64,000 nucleotides of DNA from CAZCTC01 sp964501335 (GTDB lineage Bacteria; Chloroflexota; Anaerolineae; B4-G1; SLSP01). A program made the translations under genes and the position numbers. Below, one piece after another: positions 63,999 to 64,000 of this stretch. Within the stretch, counting starts at the first letter, position 1. The number at the start of each line of letters is the position of its first letter. Where the stretch lies: assembly GCA_964501335.1 (NCBI GenBank), contig CAZCTC010000008.1:1-64000 (forward strand), given 5' to 3'. A model generated the notes under the pieces. The model saw only the letters and a program-made list of their open reading frames with translations. It did not search any database and was not told where the DNA came from.

Positions 63999-64000
63999 CT

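Overview
The window looks like a contig from an uncultured member of the Chloroflexota, most likely an Anaerolineae or Caldilineae relative. This is inferred from gene content, not from a marker gene: no rRNA, tRNA or ribosomal protein gene is present. The pointers are a MEDS-headed multi-PAS kinase, a PocR/GAF NarL-type kinase, a cyclase-AAA-TPR protein, a SARP-like NB-ARC/TPR regulator, secreted proteins that end in a YLPVVMR/YLPLIVR-type tail, and many short intergenic hairpin repeats.

Layout. 1-2.0 kb: the 3' end of an hsdM gene, then a TetR regulator divergent from a small membrane ORF and a methyltransferase. 2.2-4.8 kb: a minus-strand response regulator, sensor kinase and Met/His-rich membrane protein. 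5.4-15.5 kb: a copper and electron-transfer island. Its plus-strand arm is DUF2085, a PCYCGC lipoprotein, a CuA protein, a polyferredoxin membrane protein, a CuA protein fused to a cytochrome-c-like domain, two DUF1573 proteins and DUF4395. Its convergent minus-strand arm is CopA, a methyltransferase remnant, a cupredoxin and DUF2933. No haem-copper oxidase subunit I or nosZ lies in the window, so the CuA proteins are orphans. 15.7-29.3 kb: decayed genes (truncated metY, AHSA1, Asp/Glu racemase, an SSB-like gene, ridA, an LGFP-like tail, a frameshifted Kelch protein) around intact genes for a secreted trypsin-like protease, a 1675-residue kinase and two tandem TupA-like ATP-grasp proteins. 29.7-41.1 kb: a double periplasmic-binding-domain secreted protein, a HEAT protein, a soluble-adenylyl-cyclase-like protein, a heptad minisatellite, a CheB scar and a hybrid kinase. 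41.1-51.0 kb: an NdvB-like cyclic beta-glucan synthase overlapping a universal stress protein, then a CsbD-like protein. 51.3-59.6 kb: a PocR/GAF kinase with its NarL regulator, a parallel beta-helix secreted protein with a small conserved protein, and the SARP-like regulator. 59.9-64.0 kb: two RCK (TrkA) proteins translationally coupled to a Na+,K+-ATPase-like P-type ATPase that runs off the window.

Most promising leads: the orphan CuA/Fe-S/PCYCGC module, including a CuA fusion whose cytochrome c domain keeps the axial His and Met but has lost both haem-binding cysteines; a cloverleaf-like element in the leader of that fusion gene; a family of perfect 16-17 bp hairpins whose arms change together, two of them sitting at gene-truncation junctions; and the animal-type P-type ATPase coupled to RCK subunits. 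The window has no CRISPR array and no intact insertion sequence that I can see.
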